From positions 147,112 through 211,111 of the forward strand of contig QKWP01000512.1 in the NCBI GenBank assembly GCA_003550325.1: DNA of 64,000 bases, in the 5' to 3' direction. This stretch comes from Gigaspora rosea. Its lineage: Eukaryota; Glomeromycota; Glomeromycetes; Diversisporales; Gigasporaceae. A model generated the notes under the pieces. The model was not told the origin of the DNA, ran no database searches, and saw only the letters and a list, made by a program, of their open reading frames with translations. The number at the start of each line of letters is the position of its first letter. Position 1 is the first letter of the stretch. A program made the translations under genes and the position numbers. Shown here piece by piece: positions 22,751-33,824 of the stretch.

Positions 22751-24012
22751 CACTTATTGCCATATTGACCAAACCTCCGAATATTTGATCCTGGTGGAGG
22801 TATCTGCTGTAGCATCCAGTTCTAGAAGAATAATGTGCTTATTATATGTTAGCAAAAAAAAAATTCGAATACCAGTGGCTATCATTAGACCTGGAGAGAA
22901 TAAGAGACAGGAGAATTAATAATCGATCAGTTAGTCATATTTATAGGGGACAGCTAAAACCAGAAAATCACAAGCTAATTACCTAATATATCTGATCCCA
23001 TGATCGCCCATTGTGATCAACAATCGAAGCTGCATTGTTCGAACCCCGTAACGTCATTGCTGAAACCCGATCAACAAGGTTATTGAAAACTTGACCTAAA
23101 AAGAAGAAGATATTGGCAACAGGAAAAAAAAAACCATTGATCCTCGTGACTTTGACAAATCGAACCCCGTGACTTTTGTCATCAATCTCCGACCGCCACC
23201 ACTGCAGCCGGAATTTATTCGGACTCTCGACCAACGTAGTAATCGAATTTACCCGAAACCCGAGAACACGTGAAAACCCGGAAGTCCAATCGGCAATCCG
23301 ATTTCTCTTGTCCCATGACATTTAGTGCTCAAGGAATGTTTAAATTCAGTATTATCTCCGACCGCATGATTGAGCTATCGGCATACCGATCGATGCATTA
23401 ATTGAATTTACTCAAATCCCAATGAACCACCTAACCATGTGAGCCCCGAGAAGAAACCTTTCATTAAAGTGCGACCAAGGAATCCCATAATCTGTAGCTA
23501 GGAAGACTTAGAGAATTAATATCGAGAGAATATCCAAATAAAAGGAGCATAAGGAAGAACTTGATAATTCAACTGTGCCTGCAGTGACAAATACAAGGAT
23601 AAGATAGGTCTAGTTGTGGGTCCCTATCTGCAAAAGCCAGTGGAATTATCAACACAGAAGCCACAAAAGAAACTAGGACGGTAATAAAAAAGGATATGTC
23701 TGTATCGCATGCCAGATAAGTCTTGAAAGAAAGCACTGGATGGATATCATAGTGTATCCCCGTATGCATCGCAGGCTCATGAGAAAAGCCAGAAGATAAA
23801 CCTATGGAAATATCCACAAGATTGGTTACTGCCATCAAAACGAAATTGGCATTGAAAAAGATGAACAGGAGAAGAGGAAAGAAACATACTTGCAAGACTG
23901 AAATCCGACAATAACTCCAATCCAGTCTAGGTAGTCAGTGTCCTAGCTCAAAGAAATGTCCAAGTTCTTTAATCCCTTTTTCTCGTAGAACTCGAAAATA
24001 AGGATGGGAGAT
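22751..24012 (+). other. 3' internal part of the LTR element, no identifiable pol
   Basis: Short blocks of protein-like reading (DQTSEYLILVEVSAVASSS; RDFDKSNPVTFVI; IEAALFEPRNVIAETRSTR) interrupted by stops. No aspartic-protease D-[TS]-G, reverse-transcriptase Y-x-D-D or integrase HHCC/DDE pattern was seen in any frame. Minus-strand frames at 22983-23321 and 23569-23895 have no family support and are taken as chance. The interval ends with the polypurine tract. Confidence 0.45.
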
Positions 24013-24765
24013 TGTGAAGGGCTCCCGCCCCCGCAGTTTTTTTTGTTTTTATATATTTTAATTATAATTAGTAGTATTCAAATATGTATATATTAGTATT
24101 TGTCTCTAAAGATAGATTTGAACCACAGCATTACATAAACATTACCTTATTAGTATAGCCATCGGTCATATCTGACAGATATGTCAGTTCAGTCAGATCA
24201 GTCAGATCTGTTAGATCGGACCGATATGTCAGATCGGACAGATTAGTCAGATCGGTCATTTGGATAGTTCGAGCAATAGTAAAACCTGTAAAAGAATAGT
24301 ATTAGTGAAGTAATGTAAAAGTATAAATACGTTATCTCTTGTCTTTAGAGCAAGACAGCTTTTTAGAGCTCAGTTGAGTTCGAAAGTTTGAGTTCAACGT
24401 TGTAGAGCGATAACCTTCGAAATTAGAGTAGAAGTGTTATTGTTAGAAACCCCCATGATAAATGAATAAACCTTTATTATTATAAACTGATACCTTCCTA
24501 ATAGTATTGAAGTATAAACCCGTGACCTCATATTAAAGTCTCGTGGCATAATCAAGGCACTATCCGACCCTAGTAACCCATACCAAGTTTATCCATGCCT
24601 TACCAAGACTCTCCGAACCTTGAGACCCGGACCAAATCTTCCACGCCTCTTTCTGCCTGCCAGTTCAAGGTTTAGAAGTCTTGAGAGCTTGTAGAGTTGA
24701 TATTAGTTAGTGTTAGTAGTGTATTGTGGTGACATTTACACAGAGGGTTCATTTTGCCCCTCACA
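24013..24765 (+). repeat. Right LTR
   Basis: 753 bp, lacking the MITE of the left copy. Its U3 repeat block has one extra unit of about 19 bp (around CCGATATGTCAGATCGGACA) compared with the left LTR, which points to copy-number change after insertion or to recombination. TATA-like GTATAAATACG lies at about 24320 and AATGAATAAA at about 24460. Confidence 0.88.
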
Positions 24766-25615
24766 CCATTTAAATGTTTTAATTGGTTACCTGCGCATTA
24801 CGTCATTTAGATCATTCAAAATTTATAATAGTAGTTACCACGATATTCTAAAATCTGTAACATATTTTGATATCGAATCTGTGATTAATGGAGAATGAAT
24901 CTGTTTTCTCGGTGTTAATAGTCACTTGATTGAGCAAGAATGAATAAAGCATGTTATAATTGAAGCACTCAAACTAATGGTCTGCCTTTAATTAATTTAT
25001 TTTCATTTGCGCTAAATGAGCCGGTGTCTTTTTAAAATGTGATACGAATAAAAAGTTATAGTAAATTTAACAAATTATTGACAAATATTAACAAACATTT
25101 TGAACTTAACGCGCATGATCGTGCTGATCCTGCGCCGCGTCACACGCTGCGCAGCTACCCTAATTATGATAATACTTTTACATAACTATGCCATTACATT
25201 ATTATGATGCGTACTGCATACGACTGTGTGTAAATAATAATCATGAGAAAAAATACCCTTCTGAATGAGAGTTCATCCATATAATTTGAGACTTTCTTAA
25301 AATGAAATAATAAAAAAATTCATTATTATTACCAGACTAGAATTTCATATGATCATACTTATTTTATAATGGCCTCAAGTCAGCATCAACCGCAATAATT
25401 AAAATAAAAATATGTTAATTTTCAAAAACGATCTGTAGTGTCATACTTAATACGTTCCTGGTTTTAGCGCGACTGCGTCGCGCAGCTATCCTAATTTATA
25501 ATAATTTCAAATCCGATAACATCAATACTTGTCCACCATGTATACCGGTTTGGGGATGTTCAACTGCATAAAATTATGATTTGATTGGTTAATTATCACA
25601 TGACTATTGACTAAT
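24766..25615. other. Intergenic, with two small GC-rich repeat words
   Basis: Two related blocks, CGCGTCACACGCTGCGCAGC at about 25136 and GCGACTGCGTCGCGCAGC at about 25470, are followed by CTACCCTAATTATGATAAT / CTATCCTAATTTATAATAAT. A degraded relative (ATGACTGCATCGCACAACTA) lies at 10468. A dispersed repeat of unknown type; no gene is supported. Confidence 0.4.
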
Positions 25616-25619
25616 CTAA

Positions 25620-25720
25620 TGTTACACCATGTCCAATGTCCAGCCTCCTTTAGTCCAATGGATTGGACTGGACTGGACATGGACTGGACATTGGACATGT
25701 CCAATGTCTAACCCAACACT
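25620..25720. repeat. TGGACAT-type repeat block, second copy
   Basis: Dense TGGACT/TGGACAT and complementary words, as at 8110-8216, abutting the same CATTAGATCA junction of a TAAGGGAGAT-family element. Confidence 0.55.
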
Positions 25721-25961
25721 GCATTAGATCAAAAGTTATTCACTACCAAATAATTGGCCACAATACCCCCCTACCTCTAAAATTCAATTTTTATATACTC
25801 TTTGTGTACTAATCATTTATGTTTAAGAATTTATATGATATAAAGATTTTTTACTGTATTCTATTTTTATTAAACATAGTTTAAATAGTAATTGTTTATA
25901 AAAATTTGTAGAAGAAACTTTAACTTGATCACAATACCCCATCTCCCTTATGTTATATAAC
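25721..25961. mobile_element. Right half of a TAAGGGAGAT-family TIR element
   Basis: Runs from CATTAGATCAAAAGTTATTC through TGGCCACAATACCCCCCTA and ends CACAATACCCCATCTCCC-TTA, the right terminus also present at 43512-43540. The left half is replaced by the TGGACAT block. Confidence 0.6.
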
Positions 25962-26141
25962 TAGTTGTATTTTATAGGTCGAACTTAAATACATTTGAAA
26001 TTAATTGAAAAAATTTTAAATTTTGTTTTATTAAATTTGTATAATACAAAGATTACAGTACATAAAATAAATTTGATTATTGTCCGGAGTATTTTAATAT
26101 TGGTCGAAACAAATATACGTTTTAATAACCAGTCGAATATT

Positions 26142-26702
26142 TTAGAAAATTTTCACCTTATGTTCGTCCTTTTCAAACCCAATTCCATTTCGATAACAAC
26201 ATCCAACCATATATGTTCCATCAATGTACCCCATCTCTGCAGATTTTTGATAATAAATGAATGCGTTATGTTCATCCTTTTCAACTCCTATTCCATGAAG
26301 ATAACTATCCAACATTATATGTTCCAACAGTTCTCCCATCTCTGCAGATTTTTGATAATAACTGAATATCTTATGTTCATCCTTTTCAACCCCAATTCCA
26401 CGAAGATAGCAATATCCAACATTATATGTTCCAATAGCATCTCCAATCTCTGCGGATTTTTGATAATAAATAAGCGCCTCATATTCATCCTTCTCAACTC
26501 CAATTCTATTTTGATAACAATATTGTACTCCCATCTCTGCAGATTTGTGATAATAACTAAATACCTTATGTTCAACTCCAACTCCATTTCGATAATAATA
26601 TCCAACTTGAAATATTCCATTAACGTTTCCCACCTCTACAGATTTTTGATAATAACTGAATACTTTATGTTCATCCTTTTCAACCTCGTATCCAATAACT
26701 TA
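26142..26702 (-). pseudogene. Sel1-repeat gene fragment
   Basis: Minus strand, open for about 187 codons from VIGYEVEKDEHKVFSYYQKS (about 26700) to a TAG at 26142. It has five Sel1-type units with the signature GIGVEKDEHKAFIYYQKSAEMG, two of them shortened by deletions (GVGVEHKVF; SAEMGVQYCYQN). No start region, kinase or other domain is attached, so it is a fragment of a larger gene. A 238-codon plus-strand frame over the same bases is an antisense shadow caused by the repeat period. The left neighbour is a relic of the CAGTCGCACC TIR family. Confidence 0.85.
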
Positions 26703-26784
26703 AGGGTTTAAATTAATTGACCTTTGATGAAATAGTGTGTTATAAATCGTATTCATTTTACTTTTTAAATATGAAAACCTGAAC

Positions 26785-27050
26785 GAGCAGTCATTTAATG
26801 CTCAAATCTAAGTGCACGCGCTGGGATCGAGGGTAAGTATGCACTTAGAGAGGGTGTATATTTATAGAATCAGTATTCTACCCAACTTTATTACTTATTT
26901 AGTATTATTCCGAATTTTTTTTCGATAATCATGCCCGTATTTTATGTTTATTCATTGTATACATTTCCGAGAATTCCTATTATTCATGATTTACTTGGTC
27001 AAAAATTTTTTTATTAATCATATATGTGCACTTGTGGACGCATGCAATCG
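26785..27050. mobile_element. Relic of the GCACTTAGAG TIR family, plus orientation
   Basis: CAAATCTAAGTGCACGCG, TGCACTTAGAGAGGGTGTAT and the inner block TATTCATGATTTACTTGGTC match, in reverse orientation, the block at 27480-27730. Termini are eroded. Confidence 0.55.
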
Positions 27051-27479
27051 AACTTTCGACCTTAAATTTTAGTTCGAGGTATATTTCGGAAGCTTTACTC
27101 ATTTCGTAGATTTATTTGTAAATCGTATTTATAAATCGGAATTCGATTGATGTAAAGGTTCTGTTTAGACTTGGTAATTTGTTTGACGGTATGAGCTGCA
27201 TATAGTTGTCATCAAACTATAAGTTCTCAAATGCCTATTTAAATCCCAATCCCAAATAGAGAAATCCTATATCTTCCGAATATTCCCCCACAATCTTAAT
27301 CATCCTTTATAACTAGAATAATTACTGTATATTTGGGCAGACATAATCCCAAATTCTGGTAAAATCCCAAGTCTTGCTCAAATTCTAAACTTTTAAACTC
27401 TAATCAAATTTCAAATCCTGGTTAAATCCCAAATCCTTGACCTTCTCTAGATTCTAATATATATATTCATATCAGAATA

Positions 27480-27730
27480 CAGTTAAACTTCCTAAGTGCC
27501 TCACACTCTAGCTTGATCCCAAGCTTGGAACTTAATGTTAAGTGCACCCCTCTAATCTCTGCGAGTGCATAACATTTTGCAGTCCGGACTAATGCGTGCT
27601 TCCTCTACAAGTACACATACATGATTAATCAAAAAAAAATTACTAAGTAAATCATGAATAACCGGAATTTTCTGAAAGGTAGACAATAAATCAACATAAA
27701 ATGCAAGCATTTATCGGATATAATCATTTT
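27480..27730. mobile_element. Relic of the same TIR family, minus orientation
   Basis: Starts ATACAGTTAAACTTCCTAAG, the family's TA-CAGT terminus, and continues AAGTGCACCCCTCTAATC and ACTAAGTAAATCATGAATAA, the mirror of 26785-27050. The pair, with a 430-bp gap, may be the two arms of one old element. Confidence 0.55.
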
Positions 27731-27929
27731 TTAGTCAATTGCAAATAGTTGTTATATAGTAAAGCCTAAATTCTACTATGTAAATGCTTAGGTAAACTTG
27801 TTCAGAAGATCAAATACATATATGCTAAAAGTTTCATCAAAATTGGATTATTAACAATATTTAATTTTGCCCGTTTTCCCAAAAATAGTTAATTTGTGTA
27901 ATTTGCCTTTGCTATAAACGGTACGGACC

Positions 27930-28160
27930 TTAACATCCCTAGCCACGGCTAAGCCAGCTTAGAGGCTAAGCTAGCCGATATAATGTGATCAGATGGCTGA
28001 TGCGGCTAACAACTAACCAAGGTTAACTATTGTAAGAATTAGATAAATTCCGAAAAAGAAAATAAATACAGGCCAAATAGCCTGAGATATGCTGAATGCA
28101 GACCAATAGTTAGCCGTTAGACAGCTGCTTAGCCAATAATTTAGTCAGCTGGCTAAAACC
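27930..28160. repeat. TTAGCC/GGCTAA-rich block
   Basis: About fifteen GGCTAA, AGCTTAG or TTAGCC words in both orientations, densest at 27945-28020 and 28100-28160. Probably the arms of an eroded foldback element; boundaries are not resolved. Confidence 0.4.
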
Positions 28161-28446
28161 ATGTGGCTTAAATCACTAGATAAGTTGTGATAAAATATCA
28201 GAATTTGGCTGTCCTCTCGTATATATTTATTTCGGTTTGCGATCTGATAAAAGTCTTTTTGAAGTATTTTTTTATTCGATTGTAAAGAGCTAGGTAATTG
28301 GTATTGACAAGTAAGAAGAAATATTTGAATAAACATTAACTTTTACAGAAATAGCAATTGCAAACCAATTATTCAAATTAATTCTTTTTTTTTTTACATT
28401 AATTTTTAAGCTATCTAACCAATGATTTGTTTCATTCAATGAGGGA

Positions 28447-28805
28447 TAGTGATACAAATCGATGAAAATTTTTCAATCGATTAGTTGATAGATCATTTTA
28501 TTCAACTAATCGATTAATCGATTTTATTCAACTAATCGATTAGTTGAATAAATAATAAACGAAACTTGTAAAATACCAACTGAAACAGCCGGGTTGATAT
28601 TCTTATATGATCGGTTGATTAACGACCAATTGTCTAGTTGATCAATTGACCAATCGACTAGTCGATTAATCAATTAGTTGGCCAATCGACTAATCGATTA
28701 GTCGACTAATCGATTTATCGACTAAGTTGGGTCTGTAAAATTCAAATCGATTAGTTGTCAACTTTACAACTAATCGATTAACTCGATTTTCGATTCGTAT
28801 CACTA
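28447..28805. mobile_element. hAT-type MITE with exact 8-bp duplication
   Basis: TIRs TAGTGATACAAATCGA (left) and, reversed, TAGTGATACGAATCGA (right). The 8-bp direct repeat ATGAGGGA at 28439-28446 and 28806-28813 is the hAT hallmark. The interior is almost all CGATTAGT/ACTAATCG words in both orientations, arranged as nested hairpins. Confidence 0.92.
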
Positions 28806-29169
28806 ATGAGGGACAAAATTTGCATTCGACTAATATGAACTTGGTGAACTAGTAGACCCGAAGTTCTGATGTATACGTACATTAAAATGCACTACAATTA
28901 TGTAATTTGTATTATAATTTTGATGCCTCTAGCCAATGAAGCTAGATATTAAACTTTTTATATTATTTTTTGTTGAGAATCTGTAGCCTACATTAGTGTA
29001 ATTGATGTATAAGATGAGATGGAATATGCTCCAAGGAGTAGCAGATATAATTGTGCTGGGTATCTCTGTTATCAGCTGAACTTGCAATGTGAAGCATCAG
29101 CTGGTGGTCTATCGTTCTGCATAAAGCAGGCTGGCCTCAAATTGAAGTTCTAAGTTGATCAGGTTGGAA

Positions 29170-30450
29170 GGGTTTAGGTGCCAAACTTGGTTCTTGCAGA
29201 ATGATGAATATACATACATTTATGCCGTGCTTCTTATATTAACCTTACAATAGCAATTTGTTAATGATTGTCAATAGCCCAAATAGGCAACTAATTAAAA
29301 TTGTTAGTTATTGTACTTATCTATTTTCATGTGCCTATTCATGCAGGATCAGCCTATCTGTTTGCCCAATTGGGATCAATGGCTGTGCTTCTGGGCTTAA
29401 AAATCGTTTCTGGATCAAATCTTGCTTACCCGTGATTTCGATTGTTAACTTCTGTCAACTCAAATAAAATGATGCGGATCTGATCACTAGATTACAAGAC
29501 TTTTGCCTGTAAAAATTGTATGTACATAGTTCTTTTTCTTAGATGAATACATTATATAATTAATCAATTAATCATTTATTTATTGATTTTTGTTCCTCTC
29601 TTTTATAAGAGGAATGTAATGTTAACTGCTAAGTCGAATTTATCTGACCAACTCAACTAGAATCTCTAGACTAAATTTAACTTAGTTTTTGCATGGATGC
29701 ATATACATTTGTGCCGTGCCCCTTATGTTAACCCTGCAATTCCTTGTTTTCGATCTGTTGACTTCTGTTAACTTGAATAAAGTAATGCAAATCTGATCAC
29801 TGGATCATGAGAAATTTGGCTGTAAGAATTGTACAAGGTTCTTTTTCTCAGATGAATGCATTATATAATTAATTAATTAATCATTTGTACATTTATTTTT
29901 GCTCCTCTTTTTTATGAGAGGAATGTAATGTTATTTACTAAATCAAATTTATCTGACCTAATTAGCAACTTAACTAGAATCTCAAGGCTAAATTTAACTT
30001 TGTTCTTGTGCCTCTTGTATTAACCCTGCAATGGCAATTTGTTAATAATTGGCAACGTTTGAAAAGTCAACTAATGGTAATTCGTTAATAATTGTCAATA
30101 GCAAAAAAGCAACTAATAGCAATTATTTAATAATTGTCAACATCGAATAGGTAATTAATAGCAATTTGTTCAATGATTGTTAATGGCTCAGATAGGTACT
30201 AATTAAATTTTGTTATTGTGCGTATCTATTTTCGTGTACTAATTCATGCAGAATCAGCCTATATCTTGCCCAATTGGGATTAATAGCTGTGCTTCTGAAC
30301 TCAACTTGAGTCAAATTGCTTAGCCATAATTTAATCTGTTGACTTCTGTCAACTTGAATTAAAATTATACTGTATATATTCAATCGCTAGGTCACATGAG
30401 TTTTGGTTGTAAAAATTGTATGGTCAGAATCTTTTTTTAGGATAAATTAA
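29170..30450. repeat. Decayed tandem segmental duplication (unit about 300-450 bp)
   Basis: Blocks recur in order: GTGCC...CTT-TATTAACC-CTGCAA, then CAATTTGTTAATGATTGTCA, then TTCATGCAGGATCAGCCTAT, GACTTCTGTCAACTTGAAT, TCTGATCACTAGATTACAAG and GAGGAATGTAATGTTA. They appear at about 29210-29700, partly at 29710-30000, and again at 30010-30440. The word GATCACTAGATTACAAG also occurs in the hairpin module of the MITEs at 7632 and 35172. Short open frames inside are not conserved between units, so no gene is called. Confidence 0.65.
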
Positions 30451-30459
30451 AAATGGTTT

Positions 30460-30992
30460 TAAAATATTAACAATTTTTGTTCAAAATTCTGTTATTTTAC
30501 TTTAGATCATCGCACAACAAATTTATATACTATAGTCAATTTTATTTGGAACTATTGAATACATATACTAGATCTATTTAGTTCATTGGGCACCATAATG
30601 AAACATGTAAAGTATCGAGAAATAAAACTTGATTCTCATGTAAGCTACAAGGTAATTATTCTAAAAAAAACTTAATTTAAATATTATAGTACTTTAAAAA
30701 ATGCATATGCTTATATTTGTTTGCATATAAAAGCCTGTTCTGAAAATATTTACATATAAAAATATGGCTCAAAGAATGTACATGTATGAAAAAATTCACA
30801 GAGAATATTTTATGCATGAAATATGCTTGGAATAATCATGTTCTAAAAAAATATAAAATGTGTAAAGAAATATACTTGGAATAATCATAGTATAAAAAAA
30901 TATAATTATAAAAAACACATAAAAAAATAAGCAAATTCTTAGTAGTCTACTTTTTCTTACTATTGTTTTAAGATAAAAATCTATTAGAAAAA
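30460..30992. other. AT-rich stretch, nothing recognised
   Basis: Contains a local repeat of the word GGAATAATCATG / ATAAAAAAATATAA (30830-30910) but no gene or element that can be supported. Confidence 0.45.
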
Positions 30993-31897
30993 ATGTTATC
31001 AATTATCTCAATTGTATGTTATGTTACTAATTATCAAGAATCTGTTACAAGTAAAGCCTTTACTGTTGTCAAATCTTCTGGAATTACATATTTGAGAAAT
31101 ATTGCCTCTCCTTTAAATGTTCTTTTAGTTGGATTTTATTCTAAAAATGAGATCTAACTGTGTCAACTCTGTCAACCTTTTCTATTGAGAATGTTTTATT
31201 TGTAACAAGAAAACTTAGGTTCATAAAAGAAGCAGATAATAATGAAAGGAGGCTTCCTATCTTAAAGGTATATTTAATATTGATATGTACTAATTTATAA
31301 CTTTATTTTATACTATTTTTAATTTTAAATTTTTTTTTAGATAGTTGTGTGTAGTATTGTTCATCTGGCAATCCATCCAACCAATTTATCCACATTTTCT
31401 CTCTTGGTTAATATGATGGCTATTGTGCTAATCTTTTGTGAAATAATTCTGATTATGATAATATCTCATTTTCTGTAGAGACTAGAGATTTTATAGACCA
31501 AGATAGTATTGTTCTTGAATTGGAGTATTACTATTTAAAGTTAGCAACTTATCTTGCTCCTACCACCAATTTATTGAAAAAGAAAACTATGCTTTTCATG
31601 AATAGAAAGCTTTTAATAATTGATAATACTTATATTGTTCAACTCCATAGTATTAATTTTTGTAAATACCAAAAAGTGACTTTGAATGTGAAAAATCTGA
31701 TTACTCTTCTGCAAATAAGTGGCTTCAACAACCCTTAAGCAAATAAAGCTGATATATACAAAGTTACTATAACTCACACAATTGCTTCAAGAGTGAAGAA
31801 TAGTAGATGTAAAAAAATATCTACTGCAACAAAACCATACTTTAGACTAAATGAACAACCAAAAGTCACCAATTTTGCTATAAAAGTATTAAACTAG
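30993..31897 (+). pseudogene. Broken two-exon gene of unknown family
   Basis: Not recognised. Exon 1 starts ATG 30993 (MLSIISIVCYVTNYQESVTS) and is open for 54 codons to a TAA at 31155. A frame change then gives NVLFVTRKLRFIKEADNN and PILK at a GT donor. Exon 2 resumes in frame after a 73-nt intron (IVVCSIVHLAIHPTNLST); after another frame change it reads VETRDFIDQDSIVLELEYY, then AATYLAP-like and TMLFMNRKLLIIDNTYIVQL. A TAA at 31736 interrupts it and the same frame runs on to a TAG at 31895. The alternation of short beta-rich segments could fit an OB-fold or other small beta-barrel protein, but that is a guess. Two frameshifts and one stop make the copy non-functional. Confidence 0.55.
31268..31340 (+). 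other. 73-nt spliceosomal intron
   Basis: Donor AAG|GTATATTTAA, acceptor TTTTTTTTTAG|ATAGTT, with a long T-rich tract. The two sides join in frame (PILK then IVVCSIVH). Confidence 0.7.
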
Positions 31898-32393
31898 GAC
31901 CAAAATTCAGAAATTCAAAATCCTTCTACCTCTTAAAAATATTTAAATCTTTTATTTTTCTTTATTTTTGAACTATATTTATTTTTTTATATTATATTAT
32001 GATGTATAAGTAAATAAATTTATTAAAATTCTTTTTGCTATACTAAATTAATATATTATTATTAATTTCAATGCTTATTGTATAATATACTAGGCAATGC
32101 ATAGCATTGTGTGTCTGGAGCCTATAATTATCATATTATAAAAATATGTATTTGCTTTGTTACACTAAAGTACAAATTTAGATATGCGTGCGAACAAACA
32201 TAAATTTTCAAAGTTATGTTTTTGATGCAATAGCTTAAAAAATCAAAAATGTAACTATTAATGTATCAAAAAGGTAACTTTTGTATTACTATATGTAAAC
32301 CTTTAAAGTCCTCCGCTATGCTCTAGACAATAATTTTATATATGCGATATTATAGTATAATTTAAAAAGTCTTTGTTATCCAAAATTTTGGTA
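31898..32393. other. AT-rich stretch, nothing recognised
   Basis: No supported gene or element. Confidence 0.45.
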
Positions 32394-32732
32394 CAGTTGT
32401 CTTCCATAAGTGCAACCTCTATAAATGCAATACTTTTCTAAATGCACATTTTTGTCTTGTCTGTAAGAAATTTTTAGTGCTAAATGCATGCTCTATATTC
32501 TGTAAATGCATGTTTTTCCAAATAATTTTCTATATCATGCTACCTCCTTAAATGCATATAGCCAATCATATTTTAGTATTTAAAATAGGTTATACAATTT
32601 TTATAGAAGTTATACAAACTTGATAATCTAATCTTTAAAACTGCAATTTAATTAGCTCTTTCTAAATGAATATCTCTCTAAATGCACATTGTAGGTTTGT
32701 CTATACACATTGCATTTATGAAGGTTTGGCTG
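32394..32732. mobile_element. 339-bp TA-duplicating MITE (AAATGCA-rich)
   Basis: Ends CAGTTGTCTTCCATAAGTGC (left) and, reversed, CAGCCAAACCTTCATAAATG (right), flanked by TA at 32392 and 32733. The interior repeats CTMTAAATGCA about ten times. A diverged member of the TIR family of 10934-13065. Confidence 0.75.
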
Positions 32733-33299
32733 TATTCACAATATCATATAATTATAATAATTTTACTATCAAGAAGTATTAGAGCAGAATACTTTATAAT
32801 TTGATATAGCTATCCCAGTTAAGAACTTTTTTATTAAATATAAAATAAGTTCTTTATTATTTCTTTTGTATTATTTATACTCTTATTTTAAACAAAATAG
32901 AATTTATTGAACATGCATTATTAATTTGCTATAGTTATAGTTGTGCACATCATCGTGGAAAAACAAAAATAGAAGCTCTTGATAATATTTTTTTTTAAAA
33001 CTCTTACTAAAGGGATGTCTAGAAATGTGCTATATACAGTACTATATTAGATATGCACGTACATACTGTATATAAAAAGTATATTATATATTATCGCATA
33101 TTCTTAAAGCAAAATTTTTTTAATATTAACAATATAAAACCAGTTTTGTAATTTTAAACTTATTTTTATTATTTACTATATTTAGCTTTGCATAGAGCAA
33201 TACACATATAAATTTGCTAGAGTTGAATATAATAAAGATGTAGATAGAAATAATTAAATTAAAAAATGTATAATTAAATATTTAAATTATTTTATTTTT

Positions 33300-33480
33300 A
33301 TAATTACATATATTTATATGTTGTTGAGATTTTTTTTAGTAATATTAAAGGGTTTTTTCTTAATATATGTATAATTATATATTGCATAAATATTAAAGGT
33401 TCCAGACCTCTTGGTAATAATTTTTAATTATATGCTTAAAACTATTTTTATTATTATACTATAAAATACTATGTACTATA
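33300..33480 (+). repeat. Old dispersed repeat, copy A
   Basis: TATATTGTTGAGAT...AATATTAAAGGTTCCAGACC...CTTAAAACTATTTT aligns with 43548-43690 in the same orientation, about 10 kb away, with scattered differences. Class unknown. Confidence 0.6.
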
Positions 33481-33824
33481 TATATGTACTGTATACTTCC
33501 TATAAAAACTTAATACATGAAAATGCATATATAAATACGAAATTGTATGCAGATAAGCATGGGTTTCATAATTACTGCATGAAAACTGCACAGAAACTGA
33601 TCATCTACAAAAAATTGAAATCTGGACACTATCATATATAGTATTATATCCATATATTACTATATATTAATTTTAATAATTATATAATTTTCATGTGCTA
33701 TTATTAAGATTCTTAATAATCATAATTTTTGTGTACTAGCATTGTGAAATTTCGATTTACAGGGGTTTACTATATAATCACTAATTACCCTGTACTTAAT
33801 AAAACACTATTTAAGACCTCTATA

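Larger units (their letters stand above)
20465..24765 (+). mobile_element. LTR retrotransposon, apparently without pol
   Basis: Two long direct repeats (20465-21375 and 24013-24765) start TGTGAAGGGCTCCCGCCC and end TTTTGCCCCTCACA, with the TG...CA tips standard for LTRs. They enclose 2.64 kb that carries a gag-like zinc-knuckle region and no recognisable protease, reverse transcriptase or integrase. A purine-rich tract (AAGGATGGGAGAT) ends at the right LTR, as a polypurine tract should. The 5-bp flanks do not match (TCCGT versus CCATT). The LTRs are clearly similar but differ at several positions, so the insertion is not recent. Non-autonomous (LARD-like) status is inferred from what is missing. 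Confidence 0.85.

Noticed and set aside
23569-23895. 108-codon minus-strand hydrophobic frame inside the LTR element
   Set aside because: No family resemblance, opposite to the element's coding strand, and not supported by any flanking gene signals.
20460-24770. 5-bp target duplication of the LTR element
   Set aside because: Flanks TCCGT and CCATT do not match; only CCGT/CCAT is similar. I do not claim a duplication.
25995-26711. 238-codon plus-strand open frame
   Set aside because: It is the antisense of Sel1 repeats; the 108-nt period keeps a frame open on the opposite strand. The same applies to plus-strand frames at 57263-57565, 57572-57841 and 57904-58110, and to the minus-strand frames at 12164-12464.
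29258-29467. 69-codon frame in the tandem duplication
   Set aside because: The frame is not kept in the other units.
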